Origin: an uncultured Lachnospiraceae bacterium
GTDB lineage: Bacteria > Bacillota > Clostridia > Lachnospirales > Lachnospiraceae
DNA length: 64,000 nt
Direction: 5' to 3'
NCBI GenBank assembly: GCA_910586125.1
Contig: CAJUHP010000003.1
Coordinates: 11,162 to 75,161, forward strand
The stretch's first letter is position 1, and every line of letters starts with the position of its first letter. Below are positions 8,904 to 17,085 of the stretch, one piece after another. The notes under the pieces were generated by a model. That model ran no database searches. It saw only the letters and a list, made by a program, of their open reading frames with translations, and was not told the DNA's origin. Both the position numbers and the translations under genes were made by a program.

Positions 8904-10643
8904 CTAATTGCGCACACAGGCAATGACGGCGATGATTTTGTCTCCGTCTGCAGAGCAAATCGTGTAGGGGCCAGCCGCCTCCGGGATGATGCAGGTCTCC
9001 GCATAATGCAGTTCAAACGGAGGAAAATGCCCTGATTCACTGGTCAGCACAGCCCGGCCGCCCTCTACCAGATTCATCATATGGACGCTGCCGTTGCGGC
9101 GGATGGGGAGTTCCCTTGATGTGGTGATCCGGAAGGTATCCAGAAACTCACGTTCGTGAAGACCGGTGCGCTCTACGGCGCCTCTTTCATCTTCGTAAAT
9201 CCGAGTAATCCGGTTGACGATATTTTCTTTCACCCATTCCGTGTTGCGGTCCCACTGAATATTTGCCGCTCCGTGCCGGATATGGATGGGTCTGGGTCTG
9301 CCGTCCAGATCCAGGCGTCCCCAGTCCCACAGTTTGAAGGTAAAGATATAGGGAGTGGCGCTGATTTCCAGCACCATGGTATCGGCGCCGGAGCAGTGTA
9401 CTGTTCCGGCGGGGATCAGCACATGGTCATGTTTTTTTACAGGAATTCGGTTGACAAAATTTTCCGCAGGAAAAGACGCGATACCATCCTGTGCGTCTTT
9501 TAGCGCCTGCACCATAGCTTGGGGATCGGTGCCGGTTTTCACTCCCAGATAGACGCAGGGGTCATCTCCTTGGGTATCCAGAAGATAGTAGCTTTCATCC
9601 TGGGTATAAGGCATATGGAAATGCTGTTGAATGTATTCTGTCAGGGGATGGACCTGGAGGGACAGATTCTGGCCGTTCATGGTATCCAGCATATCGAAAC
9701 GGATGGGGAATTCCGCACCGAAGCGGCCGTGGACCCGCTCCCCTAAAAGCGGTCTTGGACAGGTATGAACCAGGTTCAGGGCGGGAGTCTGGACCAACTG
9801 TCCGCCAAAGTCCAGAAGGAGGCTGTTTTCCTCGGGAACTCCGCCGAAGCTCCAGGCATAGTTGGAGCCGTTTTCCGGCAGGTCAAAGTGGTTTTTCATC
9901 CAGTCGCCGCCCCATACCCCCGGATCAAAATAGGGTACCATGGAAAAGGGCTGCTGTGATACCTGTTCCAGGGCCGCGCGGTAGGCCCGGCCAAAGACCA
10001 TGGCGGGAGCGTGCTTTGTGGTCATATCCAGATAGAGATCCATCTGGGGCAGCAGTTCATCCTTGATGCGGTCCGCCCAGCGCCATTCAGCGAAATAGCC
10101 TCTCTTGTATTTTTCGTTTTTGGAGAGATCGGTCCGGGCTGTTCTCCAGTTGGACAGTCCTTGCCGGTAACGAAGCTGGATCTCCCAGCGGGTGATATCT
10201 GCAACTGCCAGGATATCACCACGGCATACCAGAGACGCCCCCACGCCGTATACCAGAACGATTCCCGTTTTCAGGGCATCGATCCGGCGGCGGGCCGCTT
10301 CCAGGTTTTTGGCGGGAAAAAATTCATCGAGCCGCCTGGCGGTCAGGATGCCGAAGACCGGATCGTCGGTGAGATCGCGATGGATTAGGATGTCAATTTC
10401 GGCAGGAGGAAGAGCCAGACCATCACTGTGAATGACCTCTGCCGGTTCCAGAGGGGCAAACAGTTCCCGCAGTTCGTCCTGATCCACGCCGGGATAGCAT
10501 TCCGCTACGATGACCGTCCGTTTTCGGTTTTGACATAAGAGCCGCAATTGTGAAACGATGGCGCTGCGGCCGCCGACGGCACTGCGCGAGTATCCCTCGA
10601 TGGGAATCGTTGGATACCGGCGGAATGGATGATTGTTCTGCAT
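8904..10643 (-). CDS. manA: Class I mannose-6-phosphate isomerase with an extra N-terminal domain
   Basis: A 579-residue protein. The C-terminal ~370 residues are a zinc cupin phosphomannose isomerase, interconverting mannose-6-P and fructose-6-P. Metal ligands are visible in LQVHP, DESYYLLD and IPAGTVHCSG; the active-site stretch LWDWGRLDLDGRPRPIHI is well conserved. The first ~210 residues are an added domain with kinase-like features (TVIVAECYPGVDQDEL) but no clear Walker A, so its role is unknown. Typical ManA proteins are 310-400 residues. The start has AGGAGG at good spacing. It could be read from the divergent TTGACA promoter at 11041-11069 that carries the shared operator, tying it to the neighbouring GntR/ROK/GH38 genes. 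Confidence 0.85.
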   Translation of the reverse strand: MQNNHPFRRYPTIPIEGYSRSAVGGRSAIVSQLRLLCQNRKRTVIVAECYPGVDQDELRELFAPLEPAEVIHSDGLALPPAEIDILIHRDLTDDPVFGILTARRLDEFFPAKNLEAARRRIDALKTGIVLVYGVGASLVCRGDILAVADITRWEIQLRYRQGLSNWRTARTDLSKNEKYKRGYFAEWRWADRIKDELLPQMDLYLDMTTKHAPAMVFGRAYRAALEQVSQQPFSMVPYFDPGVWGGDWMKNHFDLPENGSNYAWSFGGVPEENSLLLDFGGQLVQTPALNLVHTCPRPLLGERVHGRFGAEFPIRFDMLDTMNGQNLSLQVHPLTEYIQQHFHMPYTQDESYYLLDTQGDDPCVYLGVKTGTDPQAMVQALKDAQDGIASFPAENFVNRIPVKKHDHVLIPAGTVHCSGADTMVLEISATPYIFTFKLWDWGRLDLDGRPRPIHIRHGAANIQWDRNTEWVKENIVNRITRIYEDERGAVERTGLHEREFLDTFRITTSRELPIRRNGSVHMMNLVEGGRAVLTSESGHFPPFELHYAETCIIPEAAGPYTICSADGDKIIAVIACVRN

Positions 10644-10774
10644 AAAAGTTGCCTCCTGTCCTTGTTTTGTGGTATTTATAGTATCTTACATCTTTATTAA
10701 TAGTATGGTCTGCGCGGGCGGTTTGCCGTCAGGAGTATGTTCTTTATCCGGAATGCCGGTATCTTGAAATGACG

Positions 10775-10897
10775 TCATTCTGCAGCGCTCTGTTCAGGAC
10801 GACGGGGAGCGCGTCCCTTTAAGAAGATGATGGTCCGAATCCCCGGACCGTCGTGGACACATAGTCGTTGTATGTCAAATACGGTTCCCGAAAGCAT
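10775..10897 (-). pseudogene. Remnant of a glycyl-radical-enzyme activase (PflA-like), N-terminus only
   Basis: A 40-codon reading frame, preceded by GGAGGA 9 nt before its ATG. It encodes MLSGTVFDIQRLCVHDGPG and then IRTIIFLKG, the recognisable N-terminus of glycyl-radical activating enzymes. The next residues, RAPRRPEQSAAE and a stop, replace the expected CxxxCxxC iron-sulfur motif: two cysteines appear changed to arginine and a few residues are missing. The remaining ~250 residues of a real activase are absent, because manA begins 130 bp further on. Read as a decayed gene. An alternative is a short translated leader for manA, which cannot be excluded. Confidence 0.7.
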
Positions 10898-11040
10898 AAA
10901 ATCATTTCCTCCAAAGTAAGCAGGGGTCTCTTACAAAACGCAGTTTCTGAAATCTGCCGTTGGGACTCTGGACGGCAGAGATGGTTGCAGACAGCCCGAT
11001 AAGTTTAAGATAGACCGTTTACAATAGCCGTGTTGACTAC

Positions 11041-11069
11041 AGCATACTAAACACCTTTGGATATGTCAA
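11041..11069 (-). promoter_or_regulatory. Minus-strand promoter toward the activase remnant and manA
   Basis: On the minus strand, -35 TTGACA (11064-11069) and -10 TATGCT (11041-11046) are 17 bp apart. The -35 lies inside the operator 11062-11075. It diverges from the gntR promoter. Confidence 0.65.
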
Positions 11070-11075
11070 TACAAA
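11062..11075. promoter_or_regulatory. Candidate GntR operator, site 1
   Basis: TATGTCAATACAAA matches the shared pattern TATGTMWWTACAAA found at four places around gntR and the ROK gene. It covers the -35 of the divergent promoter. Its partner site starts exactly 30 bp away. Confidence 0.6.
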
Positions 11076-11091
11076 ATTAAATAAAACAATA

Positions 11092-11105
11092 TTTGTCTTT
11101 ACAAG
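11092..11105. promoter_or_regulatory. Candidate GntR operator, site 2
   Basis: TTTGTCTTTACAAG is a near-palindrome of the same type as site 1, 30 bp downstream of it and about 20 bp upstream of the gntR -35. Confidence 0.55.
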
Positions 11106-11125
11106 ATGGACAAAACAATTTTTCC

Positions 11126-11154
11126 TTTACATAAAGAAAACGGAATGATATGAT
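11126..11154 (+). promoter_or_regulatory. Promoter of gntR
   Basis: -35 TTTACA (11126-11131), 17-bp spacer, -10 TATGAT (11149-11154). An ATG at 11150 lies within the -10 box, so it cannot be the protein start. Confidence 0.7.
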
Positions 11155-11218
11155 ATTTGTATTCCCGGAGAAGGAAAGCTTGAACTTTCCACTGCCGGAT
11201 CAGGAGAGGAAGACAGGG

Positions 11219-11938
11219 ATGCAGTCTCGTTATGTTCAGATTGCGGAGCAGCTCAGAGGACAGATTGTCAATGGGCAGTATCCGTTGGGAAGCAAGATAC
11301 CCACAGAAAATGAATTGGCACAAAGCCTGGGAGTCAGCCGCCCTACGGTGCGGCAGGCTCTGGATCTCTTGGCCAGGGAGGGGCGGCTTGTGCGGGTGAA
11401 GGGCAGCGGCACCTTTGTGGCCCAGCCCAAGCTTGTACATGAATCCACCAGTTTTGTGACGGGATACCGGGAAGAGAGCAGAAAAAAAAGCCGTATTCTG
11501 CGCACGAAGGTGGTCTGCTTGCAGACAGAAAAAGCGGGGGAAAAGGTGGGGAATGCCCTGAAAATCAGCGCGGGAGATCTCGTTACCCGTCTGGTGCGGA
11601 TACGGAACCTGGAAAATCTGTATGCCAACGCCCCCGTTGTGTATACTACGCTGTATGTGCCGCTGCGGCTTTTTCCGGAAATGCCGGGGCTGGATTTCAC
11701 AGATGCTTCCTTTTATGAGGCGCTGGACAGCCGTGGACTTTCGGTGGTCCACGCGGAACGGAAACTGGAAGTGGTCATGCCTCCGGCGGAGGTGGCGGCA
11801 GGTCTGGAAATCACTCTTTTTGAACCCACTGCTTTTATCACATCGCAGGGCTATACCTGCAGCGGTCAGATCATAGAGTACACAGAAAGCTATTATCCGG
11901 CCAGCCGCAGCAGCTTTCGGATCGAAATCAACCGGTAA
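11219..11938 (+). CDS. GntR/HutC-family transcriptional regulator
   Basis: A 239-residue regulator. The N-terminal winged helix (about 1-70) is classic GntR: YVQIAEQLRGQIVNGQYPLG, then NELAQSLGVSRPTVRQALDLL and GSGTFVA. A UTRA effector domain (about 85-235) places it in the HutC subfamily, whose members usually sense phosphorylated sugars or related small molecules. The start at 11219 follows AGGAGAGG; an upstream ATG at 11150 falls in the promoter. Two palindromes lie upstream of this gene and two more before the ROK gene, so it probably controls itself, the ROK-GH38 operon and the divergent manA transcript. Effector unknown; a sugar phosphate such as mannose-6-P is a reasonable guess. Confidence 0.9.
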   Translation: MQSRYVQIAEQLRGQIVNGQYPLGSKIPTENELAQSLGVSRPTVRQALDLLAREGRLVRVKGSGTFVAQPKLVHESTSFVTGYREESRKKSRILRTKVVCLQTEKAGEKVGNALKISAGDLVTRLVRIRNLENLYANAPVVYTTLYVPLRLFPEMPGLDFTDASFYEALDSRGLSVVHAERKLEVVMPPAEVAAGLEITLFEPTAFITSQGYTCSGQIIEYTESYYPASRSSFRIEINR

Positions 11939-11957
11939 AGACAGGGCAAAGATACTC

Positions 11958-12000
11958 CAGGAAAGCAATTTACAGGTATGCCTAGCTACCTGGCTTTCTG
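11958..12000 (+). repeat. Nested hairpin after gntR
   Basis: The outer arms CAGGAAAGC (11958-11966) and GCTTTCTG (11993-12000) enclose inner arms CAGGTA (11973-11978) and TACCTG (11987-11992). No T tract follows, so it may stabilise the mRNA end. Confidence 0.45.
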
Positions 12001-12024
12001 TTGGTGCAATACAATATGGCAAAG

Positions 12025-12063
12025 CGGCGCAGCCCATTGATTTTAGTGTGGTTGCGCCGTTTT
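12025..12063 (+). terminator. Terminator of gntR
   Basis: CGGCGCAGCC (12025-12034) pairs with GGTTGCGCCG (12050-12059) with one wobble, followed by TTTTATT. Confidence 0.75.
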
Positions 12064-12091
12064 ATTAATGTATATTATAGAGAAAAACGGA

Positions 12092-12126
12092 AACGGTTTT
12101 TGATCTGGTATCAAATGAAAACCGTT
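12092..12126. repeat. Imperfect palindrome upstream of the ROK gene
   Basis: AACGGTTTT plus TGAT (12092-12104) mirrors ATCA (12110-12113) and AAAACCGTT (12118-12126). It lies upstream of the tandem GntR-type sites and could bind a second regulator. A function is not shown. Confidence 0.4.
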
Positions 12127-12140
12127 AAGAGGGAATTCTT

Positions 12141-12154
12141 AATGTAAATACAAA
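12141..12154. promoter_or_regulatory. Candidate GntR operator, site 3
   Basis: AATGTAAATACAAA fits the TNTGTMWWTACAAA palindrome family and lies exactly 30 bp before site 4, repeating the geometry seen upstream of gntR. Confidence 0.6.
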
Positions 12155-12170
12155 AATATTAAAATAAAAA

Positions 12171-12184
12171 TATGTATTTACAAA
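12171..12184. promoter_or_regulatory. Candidate GntR operator, site 4
   Basis: TATGTATTTACAAA is the best match to the shared palindrome. It contains the whole -35 (TTTACA, 12177-12182) of the ROK promoter, so bound protein would block RNA polymerase. Confidence 0.65.
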
Positions 12185-12205
12185 TAAAAAGATAAATGCT
12201 ATAAT
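12177..12205 (+). promoter_or_regulatory. Promoter of the ROK kinase-GH38 genes
   Basis: -35 TTTACA (12177-12182), 17-bp spacer and a perfect -10 TATAAT (12200-12205). Confidence 0.8.
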
Positions 12206-12245
12206 GACCCCAACAAAACAGGATATCATACAGGGAAGCTATTTT

Positions 12246-13112
12246 ATGAGAGAAATGTATTTATGTCTTGATGTAGGCGGGACACAGATCAAGGCGGCAG
12301 CCGTGGACAGGGAGGGGAACCTGAAAGGGGAACTGCATTATTTTCCGGCAAAAGCGAAGGAAAGCAGGGAGGCGCTTCTGAATCATTTTGCAGATATCAT
12401 AGAAAAAGTCCGGATTCCAGGAACCAGAACATGTGGGATTCACCTGGCATTTCCAGGGCCCTTTGACTATGAGAGGGGAATTTGTCTGCTCCGGGGACTG
12501 GATAAGTATGACGAGCTGTATAATGTGGATCTGCGGCGGGAGATTGCGGATAGGGTACAGATGCCGCCGGATCTGGTTCGCTTTCTCAATGATGCGGCGG
12601 CTTTTGCCCTGGGGGAAATGCGCTTCGGCCGGGCGAAAGGTGCGAAAAGAGCGCTCTTTGTCTGCATGGGAACCGGATGCGGAAGCTCCTTCGGCGTGGA
12701 TGGAGAACTGGCGCCCCGGGGAACAGCGGGAGTACCGGAAAGCGGATACATATACGACGCTCCCTTTCTTGACGGCTGCATAGACGATTATCTTTCCCGC
12801 AGAGGACTGCTGTCACTGACCCAAAAACAAATGGGAATGGCCTTGGACGGGAAAGCGTTGGCGGAGCGGGTGCAGGACGGAGACGAGAGGGCCAGAGAAT
12901 GTTATTTGTCTTTTGGACGGCGGATCCGGGATGCGCTGATGCCGTTTCTGAAGGGATTTTGTCCGGAGATACTGTGCTTCGGAGGCCAGATTACCCGCAG
13001 CGGATCTCTGTTCTTGGCGCCGGTGGAGGAATACGGCAGGAAAGCAGGAATTCAGGTAGCAGTGACGGAGGACACTTCCGTCCGCACACTGCAGGGGCTG
13101 ACACGAATATAG
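12246..13112 (+). CDS. ROK-family sugar kinase
   Basis: A 288-residue kinase of the ROK group, which phosphorylates hexoses or amino sugars with ATP. The N-terminal phosphate loop is LDVGGTQIKAAAVD (about 6-19), the catalytic region is LNDAAAFALGE near residue 117, and the second phosphate loop is MGTGCGSSFGVDGEL. The usual zinc motif CxCGxxGCxE is absent; only DGCIDDYLS remains. It is thus a zinc-less variant and may be a divergent kinase or sensor. The start at 12246 follows AGGGAAG; a frame-open ATG at 12204 overlaps the -10 box. Context with a mannosidase-like enzyme and ManA suggests phosphorylation of mannose or a related hexose (inference). Confidence 0.85.
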   Translation: MREMYLCLDVGGTQIKAAAVDREGNLKGELHYFPAKAKESREALLNHFADIIEKVRIPGTRTCGIHLAFPGPFDYERGICLLRGLDKYDELYNVDLRREIADRVQMPPDLVRFLNDAAAFALGEMRFGRAKGAKRALFVCMGTGCGSSFGVDGELAPRGTAGVPESGYIYDAPFLDGCIDDYLSRRGLLSLTQKQMGMALDGKALAERVQDGDERARECYLSFGRRIRDALMPFLKGFCPEILCFGGQITRSGSLFLAPVEEYGRKAGIQVAVTEDTSVRTLQGLTRI

Positions 13113-13357
13113 CGCGGGGGTTGCCGGAGTCTGCGGGGAGCAGGACGATATGCGAAGGCATCAAAAAGGCGGAAGGAGGACGGAGCTGAAATTGGATTGA
13201 GAAGAAAGAGAAGGGCGGCGGCAGTTCTGCGTGAGCGGGACGGCAATCCCACAAACCGGGAGGCACATCCGGCATAGAGTAAGTTTAAAACATACCCTGA
13301 AAGGTTACGGGAAGAGACTGTAAAAGGATCGCATCAGCATAATCAGGAGGAGAAATC
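13113..13357 (+). other. Spacer between the ROK and GH38 genes
   Basis: These 245 bp contain no convincing ORF, hairpin terminator or strong promoter. A strong AGGAGG just before 13358 serves the next gene. The two genes are probably co-transcribed. Confidence 0.5.
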
Positions 13358-15745
13358 ATGAAAAACAAAATTAAAAAAGTATATATCATACATCATTCCC
13401 ACACAGACATCGGCTACACGGATCTGCAGGAGCAGATTATTTATAATCAGATCCATAATATACGAAATGTTGTCTCCATCATCAAGAAGGGATATGAAAC
13501 CGGTAGCCAGGAGAAGGATTTTAAATGGAACTGTGAGACTTATTTCTGCGTGGAGCAGTTTTTACAGAGCGCGTCCGAAGAGGAGAAAGCGGACTTTTTT
13601 GACTTGGTGCATAAAGGGAACATCGGTATTTCCGCCACCTACTTAAACGGCACGGATCTGACCGATGTGAAGATGCTGAACCAAAAAACCGCCGGGATGA
13701 GGGAAACATTCAAAGCGCAGGGTCTCTCGGTAAAGACGGCCATGAATGCGGACATCAACGGGATTTCCCTGGGAGCAAGGGATGTTCTGATCGAGAACGG
13801 CGTGGAGTTTTTATTCACCAATATCCACTCACATCACGGGATGTATCCCCTGTATCAGAACCAGAAGCCCTATTTCTGGGAAAACGAGGAGGGAAAGCGC
13901 CTCTTGGTGTGGAGCGGAGAGATCTATCATCTGGGCAACGCGCTGGGAATTGTTTGGAATAAAAATCTCGGTGATAAGAAAGAAAATGAGTTTGACAGGG
14001 ATCAGGAGGATGTAGCTCTAAAAATCCTGTATCAAAAACTGAACAGCAGTTTTGCAGAGTATGAAGAGAGCGGCTATCCCTATGACTTTTATATCACCAG
14101 CGTCAGCGGCGTGTACTCCGACAATGCGCCGGCAAATCCCGCCATTATTGCTACCGTGAATGCTTTCAACAAACGGTTCGGAGACGAAGTGACTCTGCAT
14201 ATGATGACGCTGCAGGAACTGTATGATCAGATTCGAGAAAAAGTTGCGGACGCGCCGGTATACCGCGGAGCGATGAACGACTGGTGGGGCAACGGTGTGG
14301 GCAGTACCCCTTACGCAGTAAAACATTATAAGGAAGCCCTGCGGATTTCTCATGTCTGCGACCGTCTGGAAGAAAAAACCGGAGTGCAGAATGAGGCGCT
14401 TGTAAAGGATGGTCTGCACAATGCCATTTTGTACGCGGAACATACCTGGGGACATTCCGCCACCATCGGAAGTCCTTATGAGACCATGGTGACAAATCTG
14501 GATATGCGAAAAACCAGCTATGCCTCCAAAGCCCATGAGGCGGCATCTATGCGAAAAAATGAACAGTGCCATCTGCTGGGGGATATCCTGCGCTATTATA
14601 ATAGTGTGGGTGAGGTGAAAGCCGTTTCCATGAGCAGCAGAAAGGGTCTGCTTCCTGTGGAGTTCTATGTGGAGACAGGCGGAATTCCAGATATGAAGGT
14701 AACAGACAAAAAGACAGGAGAAGAGTTGGATATACAGTTGTCCTCCCATCCCAGAGGCGTCCGTGTAAGCTTTGTGGCGGAATTTGAACCGGGGGAGGAG
14801 AGAGTGTTTGCCTATGAAGAAAAGCCCGCGCCGGCAGAGCATCTGTATACCCGCACGGCATGGGTGGGCGCAGAACGGGTGAAGGATATCGTCAATGCGT
14901 ATGATACCGAGACCTACAAACTTCCCTACGGGCTGGAAAACGAGTGGTTTCAGATTTCCTGGAAGGTGGGGGAAGGGATCACCTCCTTTTACAATAAAAA
15001 GACAAAAACAGAGATGGGAAAGAAGGGACTGGAAACCTTTTTTACCCCGATTTATGAAAAGACGGAAATCCGTAAAGGCGTCTATGCGGAGCGCGCCTGC
15101 CTGGGACGAAATGTGCGGGGACTGCACGCGGAACAATATCAGGGGGATTTAAAGGATATCCGGATTCTGGATCACGGCCCGGTGTTTGACCGGACGGAAC
15201 TGGTCTTTGAGCTGGAGGGAACCTTCCACAGCAGCGTGATCATAAAGATGTATAAAAAGCTGCCCAGAATCGAATTTACCTACCGGATTGCCAAGACATT
15301 GAGCGAGGACATTGAAAGCATTTACATGCCCCTGTCCCTGAATCTGCCGGGCAGCAGGCTTTATATCCACAATGGCAGCGTGGCCATGCGTCCAGGTGTG
15401 GATCAGTTGCCGGGCAGTAATATGGAATATTATATCGCGGACGAGGGGGTGCTTTACCAAAACGGAAACGAAGGTATCCTGATTAACACATTCGACACCC
15501 CGCTGCTTTATATGGGAGAGATGGAGAGTCACCCGATTCTTCTGTGTGATAATAAGGAAGAAAATAATCATCGTCCCCTATACAGTTGGATCATGAATAA
15601 CACCTGGGAAACCAACTTCAAGATGGATTTGTCTGGTTTTGGAGAATTCTGCTATGCGCTGGAATGGCGGGAGGGTGCATGGGAGGAAAATCTGACAGCA
15701 CTGGCGGAAAATGACATGCGTGTGGTAACTTTTATCACAGGCTGA
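13358..15745 (+). CDS. GH38-like alpha-mannosidase family protein
   Basis: A 795-residue cytoplasmic protein without a signal peptide. The N-terminus has the metal-binding HSHTDIGYTDLQE (about 13-25; H and D of the GH38 HxD motif). NADINGIS near residue 131 is a candidate for the catalytic aspartate, and TNIHSHHGM and EHTWGHSATIG add further likely metal histidines. The rest is the helical and beta-sandwich part of GH38 enzymes (domains about 280-370 and 430-790). GH38 enzymes remove alpha-mannosyl residues. It is the last gene of a regulon with a GntR regulator and ROK kinase, and a terminator follows. The exact substrate cannot be read from the sequence. Confidence 0.82.
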   Translation: MKNKIKKVYIIHHSHTDIGYTDLQEQIIYNQIHNIRNVVSIIKKGYETGSQEKDFKWNCETYFCVEQFLQSASEEEKADFFDLVHKGNIGISATYLNGTDLTDVKMLNQKTAGMRETFKAQGLSVKTAMNADINGISLGARDVLIENGVEFLFTNIHSHHGMYPLYQNQKPYFWENEEGKRLLVWSGEIYHLGNALGIVWNKNLGDKKENEFDRDQEDVALKILYQKLNSSFAEYEESGYPYDFYITSVSGVYSDNAPANPAIIATVNAFNKRFGDEVTLHMMTLQELYDQIREKVADAPVYRGAMNDWWGNGVGSTPYAVKHYKEALRISHVCDRLEEKTGVQNEALVKDGLHNAILYAEHTWGHSATIGSPYETMVTNLDMRKTSYASKAHEAASMRKNEQCHLLGDILRYYNSVGEVKAVSMSSRKGLLPVEFYVETGGIPDMKVTDKKTGEELDIQLSSHPRGVRVSFVAEFEPGEERVFAYEEKPAPAEHLYTRTAWVGAERVKDIVNAYDTETYKLPYGLENEWFQISWKVGEGITSFYNKKTKTEMGKKGLETFFTPIYEKTEIRKGVYAERACLGRNVRGLHAEQYQGDLKDIRILDHGPVFDRTELVFELEGTFHSSVIIKMYKKLPRIEFTYRIAKTLSEDIESIYMPLSLNLPGSRLYIHNGSVAMRPGVDQLPGSNMEYYIADEGVLYQNGNEGILINTFDTPLLYMGEMESHPILLCDNKEENNHRPLYSWIMNNTWETNFKMDLSGFGEFCYALEWREGAWEENLTALAENDMRVVTFITG

Positions 15746-15860
15746 GACAGTGCTTTGAATCGGAGGCGGACAGAGGACGGCGCGGATTCGGCGGCAGTGA
15801 TAGGATATCTGTGGTCGGCCTTGAGGAGGACTGCTGTCATGCGGATGCAGGTTTGCAGTG

Positions 15861-15898
15861 AAAAATAGTCTGGGACAAAGAACCTGGACTATTTTTTT
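15861..15898 (+). terminator. Terminator of the ROK-GH38 operon
   Basis: AAAAATAGTC (15861-15870) pairs perfectly with GACTATTTTT (15887-15896), ending in seven T. Confidence 0.85.
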
Positions 15899-15930
15899 GA
15901 ACGGGTTTCTCTCCTGTTTTTTGAAGTGCA

Positions 15931-15959
15931 TTGTTTTTTAGAACAGGATATATTATACT
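15931..15959 (+). promoter_or_regulatory. Promoter of the acetyltransferase gene
   Basis: -35 TTGTTT (15931-15936), 17-bp spacer, -10 TATACT (15954-15959). The leader to the ATG is about 100 nt with no clear structure. Confidence 0.6.
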
Positions 15960-16067
15960 GAAAAACAAAAAATCCAGAAAAACTCCATCGGCTGCGATAA
16001 CATCGTTTGACACAAAATCAGAACGGTCCGGATGGAGACAGTCATTTCCAAGGAAGAGGGAAAACTG

Positions 16068-16934
16068 ATGGAACAGATACACAATTATATGGAAGATGCA
16101 GTCCTGCGCCATAAGCTGAATGACCTGACCCAAAAGACGTTCGGCTTTGATTTTGAAAACTGGGTGACGGGGGGATATTTTGAGGGAGATTACATCCCCT
16201 ATTCTTTTATGGAACACGGAAAAGTCGTTTCTAATGTTTCTGCCAACCGGATGCAGTTTATACAAAACGGCGTCACAAGGGAATTCATTCAAATCGGCAC
16301 CGTAATGACCGATAAAGCCTACCAAAACCAGGGTCTGGCAAAGAAACTGATGGAACATGTGATGGCGCAGTATGAAGGGCGCTGTGACGGGATCTATCTA
16401 TTCAGCGATCTGGGAGCGTTGGGTTTTTACCAGAAACTGGGCTTTGCAGAGGGGCTGCAGTATCAATACCGCCTGAGAGAACGGATTTCACAAAACAAAA
16501 ATTATTCTGCCTTTCGGCCGGCCACTCAAAGTGACAGAAACCGATATATGGATGCCGTGAGGCAGAGCGAAGTAAATTCCTCTCTGGAACAGATAAATAA
16601 ATTCGGTTTGCAGATGTTTTATACGGCAGATCTATCCAACGTCTATTATGCGGCGGATATCGACTGCTTTATTGTTCTAAAAACAGAGGGGAGTACATGG
16701 ACTCTGGAAAGTATCGTCTGTAAACAGCACCTGCCCATCAAAGAAATTCTCGCGCGGTTGGAAGGGGAGTATGACCGGCTGCTTCTGGGATTTTCCCCCT
16801 GTCGGGAAGATCAGAATCTGTTTGATGCCGCCCCCTTTGACGGCGAGGACGATTACCGCCTGTTTTACCGTGGAAAAGCACTGGAGAGCATCGAAAAAGA
16901 GAAGCTGTTTTTCCCGCTGCTTTCGCATGCGTAA
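16068..16934 (+). CDS. GNAT-family N-acetyltransferase
   Basis: A 288-residue protein. The N-terminal half is a GNAT acetyltransferase: IQIGTVMTDKAYQNQGLAKK carries the acetyl-CoA pyrophosphate loop (QxxGxA, about residues 85-105), and YLFSDLGALGFYQKLGF is the following motif B region. The C-terminal ~130 residues form a second, less conserved domain, as in two-domain GNAT proteins. The start at 16068 follows AGGAAGAGGG; an ATG at 16032 has no ribosome site. It is a single-gene unit between two promoters. Acceptor substrate unknown. Confidence 0.85.
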   Translation: MEQIHNYMEDAVLRHKLNDLTQKTFGFDFENWVTGGYFEGDYIPYSFMEHGKVVSNVSANRMQFIQNGVTREFIQIGTVMTDKAYQNQGLAKKLMEHVMAQYEGRCDGIYLFSDLGALGFYQKLGFAEGLQYQYRLRERISQNKNYSAFRPATQSDRNRYMDAVRQSEVNSSLEQINKFGLQMFYTADLSNVYYAADIDCFIVLKTEGSTWTLESIVCKQHLPIKEILARLEGEYDRLLLGFSPCREDQNLFDAAPFDGEDDYRLFYRGKALESIEKEKLFFPLLSHA

Positions 16935-16952
16935 AAATCCTCCATTCTCCGG

Positions 16953-16981
16953 TTGATTATTGGGACAATCCGCGCTATAAT
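16953..16981 (+). promoter_or_regulatory. Promoter of trkA-trkH
   Basis: -35 TTGATT (16953-16958), 17-bp spacer, perfect -10 TATAAT (16976-16981). Confidence 0.75.
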
Positions 16982-17085
16982 AAATGCCGTTATCATGAGA
17001 GGCGGCATGCCCAGATAAACAAAACGATTTTAAGAATGCCGGGATAAGCCGCATAATAGCCGCATGAGGCGGCGTGGAGGAAACG

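Noticed and set aside
10898..11061. A gene or small RNA in the 160 bp between the activase remnant and the first operator
   Set aside because: A short hairpin (10954-10978) is present, but there is no T tract, promoter or conserved frame to support a separate gene.
12084..12104. CcpA cre site before the ROK gene
   Set aside because: Only the centre of the cre pattern fits; the outer TG and CA positions do not all match.
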